DNA of 64,000 nt, taken from positions 1 through 64,000 of the forward strand of contig CAMJRX010000009.1 in the NCBI GenBank assembly GCA_946408355.1. The letters are read 5' to 3'. Positions within the stretch are counted from its first letter, which is position 1; each line of letters opens with the position of its first letter. The DNA comes from an uncultured Selenomonadales bacterium (GTDB lineage Bacteria > Bacillota > Negativicutes > Selenomonadales > Selenomonadaceae). The notes under the pieces are model-generated. The model ran no database searches and was not told where the DNA came from. It worked only from the letters and a program-made list of their open reading frames with translations. Shown here one piece after another: positions 62,112-64,000 of the stretch. Position numbers and translations under genes: made by a program.

Positions 62112-63581
62112 ATGGCTCTTACTTTGAAATCTGGTTTCAGTTTCGATTATGATAATCTTTTCGGCGAAGGCAAAGTTACTCAAGCCGACCTCGACGAATG
62201 CAAAGACGCGCTCAAAGCCGCTCACGAGGCTATGAAGGTTATGCGCGAAACGGGCTTTATCAAAGCTCACCTCAGCAAAGACGGCGCGCCCGAAAAAGTT
62301 TACTTCTCCAAACTGCCCTATATCACCGAAGAAAACGGCAAACTCAATCTCAACTCCCCCGCGTCAATTAAACGTCTGCACGACTTCACGGAGAAAATTC
62401 GCAATAACATTGACGCAGTTGTCTCGTTGGGTATTGGTGGCTCGTTCTTGGGCAATAAAGTTTTGTTCGATATTTTCTGCGGCGAATTCTGGAACACGTG
62501 GACGCCCGAACAGCGCAAGGGCTTGCCCAAAGTTTACTTCAGTGGACAGAACATTGACCCGCGCAGAACCGGCGACATTATCAACCACCTGAAAGCTATG
62601 GCGAATAACAAGCAAACTCATGGCGGCGGCAAGTTCAAAGTTATGTTGATGTGCATGTCTAAGAGCGGCGGCACTCTCGACACTATGAGCAACTTTATGG
62701 TTATCCTCGATGCGCTTAAAAAAGTTGATAACATTGACGTTGAAATCGTTGCCGTAACCGACCCGAACATGGAGAAGAAAACCCTCCTTAAACAAATCGC
62801 GGTTGATAACGGCTGGGAATGCTTTGCTGTTCCCGACGGCGTCGGCGGTCGCTTTACTGTTTTCTGCGAAGTCGGACTTTCTACGGCGGCTGTTATTGGC
62901 ATGGACATTGAACAATTCCTGCAGGGCGCACAAGATATGGATAAGGCTTGCCAGAATGATGACATTTGGCAGAACCCCGCAATGCTCAATGCCGCGCTGA
63001 AAGTTATCGCTTACAAAAAATACGGGCGCAATATCGAAGTCATGATGCCCTATGGCGATTATCTTAAGTCGCTGTCCGAATGGTATATTCAACTTTTGGC
63101 AGAGTCGCTCGGTAAACAATTCGACAAAGAAGGCAAGGAAGTTTGCGAAGGTCGCACGCCGTTGGTCGCAGTTGGTACGACGGATATGCACTCCCAGACG
63201 CAACAACACCAGGAAGGCACGTTGGATAAAGTCGTTCAGTTCATCAAAGTTGACAAATGGGCGAACGATTTAGTTATCCCGAACGTTTTCCCTGACGTAA
63301 AGAAACTTGCGGATATTTCCGGCGTAACTATGGGTGAGGCTTTGGAAGTTGCCCGCCAGTCGAACGCAGACGCGCTCAAGTCTAACAAACGTTTCAACGC
63401 TTGCTTCACGCTGCCCGAAGTCAACGAATATCATCTCGGCGAGCTGATGTATCTGTTGGCAATGTCGGTTGCTTACGAAGGCGAACTTTTGAACGTCGAC
63501 GCATTCAATCAACCCGGCGTCGAGGCTTACAAGCGCATTATGGGACCGAAACTCCAAGAGCTTAAAGCATCCAAAGGATAA
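62112..63581 (+). CDS. pgi: Glucose-6-phosphate isomerase
   Basis: Interconverts glucose-6-phosphate and fructose-6-phosphate. A 489-aa protein with VSLGIGGSFLGNKVLF, MLMCMSKSGGTLDTMSNF, GVGGRFTVFCEVGLSTAAVIG, and a TTDMHSQTQQHQEG active-site region (Glu/His). The ATG at 62112 follows GGAGG; the longer frame from 62061 runs through the CRISPR-like repeat and is rejected. With the two mutases it links glycolysis to sugar-nucleotide supply for the glycans made by the GT genes. Confidence 0.95.
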   Translation: MALTLKSGFSFDYDNLFGEGKVTQADLDECKDALKAAHEAMKVMRETGFIKAHLSKDGAPEKVYFSKLPYITEENGKLNLNSPASIKRLHDFTEKIRNNIDAVVSLGIGGSFLGNKVLFDIFCGEFWNTWTPEQRKGLPKVYFSGQNIDPRRTGDIINHLKAMANNKQTHGGGKFKVMLMCMSKSGGTLDTMSNFMVILDALKKVDNIDVEIVAVTDPNMEKKTLLKQIAVDNGWECFAVPDGVGGRFTVFCEVGLSTAAVIGMDIEQFLQGAQDMDKACQNDDIWQNPAMLNAALKVIAYKKYGRNIEVMMPYGDYLKSLSEWYIQLLAESLGKQFDKEGKEVCEGRTPLVAVGTTDMHSQTQQHQEGTLDKVVQFIKVDKWANDLVIPNVFPDVKKLADISGVTMGEALEVARQSNADALKSNKRFNACFTLPEVNEYHLGELMYLLAMSVAYEGELLNVDAFNQPGVEAYKRIMGPKLQELKASKG

Positions 63582-63612
63582 AACTTAAAAATCAGTTTCC
63601 TTAATAAAAAAT

Positions 63613-63643
63613 CCCCCGCCCATTTTGGTGGGGGAAATTTTTT
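63613..63643. terminator. Bidirectional terminator between pgi and the Hint-like gene
   Basis: Eight-base arms 63613-63620 and 63627-63634 (one wobble pair) followed by AAA and six T on the plus strand, with a run of A before the stem that serves the minus strand. Confidence 0.8.
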
Positions 63644-63648
63644 GTTGT

Positions 63649-64000
63649 TTAATCTTCGCTGTAACCTTCGGCGGCAACGCCGTTGATAAACATGACGTTC
63701 AAGCCTTCGATAACAAAGTCGTAAACTCTTTCGACGCGTTCGGTAACGGTGATTTTTTCGACGGACGCCGAACCACCCGCCTCAAGCAGAGCGCGTTTGT
63801 CGCCCGAATTCATAATGCAAGCATAATCGTCGCCGCCGCAATAGAACCATTGAGTTTCAGTCGTGAGCCATTTTGTACCGTCGGAGAAAATCACTTCGAT
63901 AATCCGTTCGTGGCATTCGGGCAACAATTCAACGACCTTGCCACACGTTTATTGCCCGCCGTGTCTAGGGAAATGACTTCATCGCCAACGCGAATAGTTT
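63649..64000 (-). pseudogene. C-terminal end of a Hint-like (hedgehog/intein-type) domain, split by an apparent frameshift, partial
   Basis: The last 92 codons read RIIEVIFSDGTKWLTTETQWFYC and end VYDFVIEGLNVMFINGVAAEGYSED, resembling the C-terminal strand pairs of Hint domains (V.DF.V.....F.NGV). Upstream a different frame encodes TIRVGDEVISLDTAGNK, which resembles the RVGDEV strand of the same fold. One extra A in the AAA at 63948-63950 would join the two frames, so the gene looks frameshifted, by mutation or sequence error. The 5' part is outside the window. Hint domains often occur in large secreted or toxin-like proteins. Confidence 0.45.

Overview
The window reads as a chromosomal segment of a Gram-negative Firmicute (Negativicutes, Selenomonadales-like; inferred from gene content, not from a search). 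It carries lpxC-fabZ-lpxA-lpxI, which make the lipid A part of an outer membrane. It also has Firmicute-style promoters and ribosome sites, many TTG/GTG starts, MqnA-type menaquinone synthesis, cytochrome bd, and large RTX proteins. No tRNA, rRNA, intact insertion sequence or prophage was seen.

Layout. 1-4.0 kb: 3' part of a giant RTX protein. 4.1-6.5 kb: guaA-mqnA. 6.6-11.9 kb: envelope genes (two paralogous lipoproteins, a clostripain-family lipoprotein, a DUF4337-like membrane protein, a D-Ala-D-Ala carboxypeptidase). 12.1-16.4 kb (minus): a type III restriction-modification pair. 16.6-19.5 kb: miaA-hfq-dut-aroA. 19.5-32.2 kb: a small hypothetical, a DASS transporter, a phosphoethanolamine-transferase-like enzyme, a 2188-aa protein with four GT2 domains and five C-terminal modules, another GT2 enzyme and an M23 peptidase. 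32.3-35.0 kb: a permuted-looking solute-binding lipoprotein, ilvN and a vWA-like lipoprotein. 35.1-41.3 kb: an Agr/LytTR-like signalling cluster, a diguanylate cyclase and a GT2 enzyme. 41.3-47.9 kb (minus): cydAB, a MITE-like element, a hypothetical and the lipid A operon. 48.0-53.8 kb (minus): a 1926-aa RTX protein. 53.9-57.9 kb (minus): lepB-eamA-pyrB-small ORF-pyrC. 58.1-63.6 kb: two phosphohexomutases, a duplicated-domain protein and pgi. 63.6-64.0 kb (minus): the end of a Hint-like domain.

The most unusual material is regulatory. At 35.1-38.3 kb two paralogous membrane kinases have lost complementary parts: one keeps the phosphoacceptor histidine but no ATPase domain, the other keeps the ATPase domain but has lost the histidine. 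They sit beside a receiver without its phospho-aspartate, joined to a LytTR regulator through an 11-G tract. Deleting one G would fuse the two in frame. A second G tract (10 G) lies between the -35 and a putative -10 of the RTX gene at 48-54 kb, the layout of a phase-variable promoter. Between pgm and pgi are two 33-nt sequences resembling type I-C CRISPR repeats, separated by a decayed copy of the pgm 3' end.

All calls come from reading the sequence by eye; family names rest on motif recognition, and no database search or computed score was available.
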